A stretch of DNA of 64,000 nucleotides from Zeugodacus cucurbitae (taxonomy: Eukaryota; Arthropoda; Insecta; Diptera; Tephritidae): NCBI RefSeq assembly GCF_028554725.1, contig NC_071671.1, positions 67,140,001-67,204,000 of the forward strand, given 5' to 3'. Positions within the stretch are counted from its first letter, which is position 1. Each line of letters opens with the position of its first letter. This document shows, piece after piece, positions 62,601 through 64,000 of this stretch. The notes beneath the pieces are model-generated. The model saw nothing but the letters and a program-made list of their open reading frames with translations, ran no database searches and had not been told where the DNA came from. Both the position numbers and the translations under genes were made by a program.

Positions 62601-64000
62601 TACCATGTCTCCTCCAAAAGCATGTCCTAAGATATGACGCAGATGTTTGAAAAAGTGTTCAAGCTAACCTCATTTTCCTTTTTAATGGGGATGCTGATAG
62701 TGTAGACTGGAAATATCAGATTTCTAATTATGGTCAGTGCCTCTGTCTGGCTATTTGATGTCCTGGGATTAAAAAAAAGTTGATGAAAACTGCCCATTAA
62801 TTACAAAAACTCCTAAAAGAACAACATCAAGATGGCATTTGCGAGTTTTGCATGAGCACATTATGTTCATCTAATAAGTAATCAATAACCAAAGTACCAG
62901 AAAGTAAGAAGAACGCAACTGGAAGTAAATTTAACTTCCTTCTGCATATTTTTTCTCAAACTCATACATATCTACTCGTCTGCGGTTTCAATTAAAATAT
63001 ATGAATTTTGCTTTTAATCAGCTGCCATTTAGCGTAAACTTCACTCAAGCAGCGCTTCCGCTCTCAGTGACTTTGACTTACATAAGCAAATGCTGATCGT
63101 TGATTACATAATTAAGAGCTGTTAGCCATTAAAGAAAAATAAACAAACGAGCATACGGAAAAAGTCACATCCTGTGCAGCATATCCTTCGCGTATGATGC
63201 CGCCTCACCGCTTCTGAGGTACTCAGCTAATTTATGCCCTTTTTTTTTTGCATTAGCGCTGAGTGTCATTTGTCTGCACGCAGGCGAGATTGTAATCGGA
63301 TACTTCCCTTGTTGACATTCTTTCTGTTTTTTTGCAAACAGGGGACTGTACATAGCAGAATTCATCAATCGCATATACTCGTAAAACAATAAAGTCCTCG
63401 CTCTGTGTTGTGTGTGAAAATTGAGGAAGCATTGTCTTTTGGAGCTCGGCTGAATTTGATTAATGTGTGAATGAAGTGCTCCGCTGAGTCCGTGCGCTGC
63501 ACTTGGCTGGCTGTGTGTGTGTGTAGGCTTTCCGCTCTCCTGTGTGTTGGGTTGATTGTGTTCGGCATCAATTACTATCCCGCGGCTTTCATTGGAGCCA
63601 CCTTTGTTTCACGCGTTGTGCCCGAACACAATGGACCTCATATCGAGCGATACAAGCGCTGACACATGTAGACAAGTACATGCGTGTGAGTGTGTGTGTG
63701 TGTGCTTATTGAAATGAATAACTATTGTTCACTTGAAATTTATCGATCAAAATGTATTTACGAACTATTTCTATTTTTCTATTTTACAATTTTGCTTTTT
63801 TGTTTCGCTTTGATTGCTCTTTTCGTTGTATTCATGCTTTTATGTTTTCCATTTGATTGGCGTCACACTAAATCGTCATATCCTTTACAGCTTGCTTACT
63901 CGTCCTTATCCTTGCGCTTGTGTGGCACCACATTTTCCCCTTGGTTTTTATGTTTTATTTCGCAGATATTTTTCACAACTGCTGTCAAGGCAATAATATT
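59636..64000. other. Non-coding DNA, no supported gene
   Basis: Includes T-rich runs (60640-60690), A-run (60795-60820), GT runs (63512-63524, 63687-63703) and AT-rich unique DNA at 61200-62950. Frames of 60-117 codons are random-looking or simple-sequence readings. A 74-codon minus-strand frame at 63389..63165 has balanced composition but no family resemblance. Confidence 0.45.

Overview
The window reads as dipteran nuclear DNA, most likely from a true fruit fly (Tephritidae). The evidence is AT-rich non-coding sequence full of CA/GT, CAA/TTG and CAG/CTG runs, a homopolymer-rich insect-style coding exon, a Drosophila-type core promoter (Inr+MTE+DPE), and relics of mariner elements and non-LTR retrotransposons. 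The family-level placement is an inference. There are no operons, CRISPR arrays, prokaryotic genes, or tRNA/rRNA genes that I can support.

Only one protein-coding exon is well supported. It lies on the minus strand at 31087..29748 and encodes 446 residues, starting from an ATG with an in-frame upstream stop and ending at a consensus splice donor. The protein is low-complexity (Asn/Ser, Gln, Gly, Ala tracts) with a basic nuclear-localisation-like patch. It looks like the N-terminal part of a regulatory or nucleic-acid-binding protein, but I do not recognise the gene. A TATA-less promoter with an exact Inr, a near-complete MTE and an exact DPE at +28 puts its start site at about 31747, giving a 660-nt leader with many upstream ATGs. 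No second coding exon is recognisable, so much of 1..29747 could be its first coding intron. A weaker candidate transcription unit on the plus strand starts near 13545 (Inr+DPE). It continues through a 39-codon ORF and an A-rich leader-like stretch to a strong donor at 14403/14404.

The rest is non-coding DNA with repeats of several kinds: a roughly 1-kb (TTTTA)n array containing a 235-bp internal duplication; degenerate tandem repeats at 5.9-6.6 kb, 8.5-9.1 kb, 15.4-15.9 kb and 21.2-21.3 kb; and four clusters unusually rich in AAAGCTTT-like words. The right half carries most of the mobile-element relics: a TTAA-flanked MITE (32.7-33.3 kb), a second MITE with long TIRs and a possible nested element (39.7-40.5 kb), three unrelated LINE fragments (35.9, 42.4-43.1 and 46.2-46.6 kb), a dead mariner (52.6-53.4 kb), a compact internally deleted mariner with intact TIRs and TA target duplication (58195..59000), and two internally deleted copies of a third mariner-like family (49.6-50.0 and 59.3-59.6 kb). 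I see no new gene system. The most informative items are the promoter/first-exon architecture, the TGACAGCTGTCA palindrome repeat and the deleted transposons.
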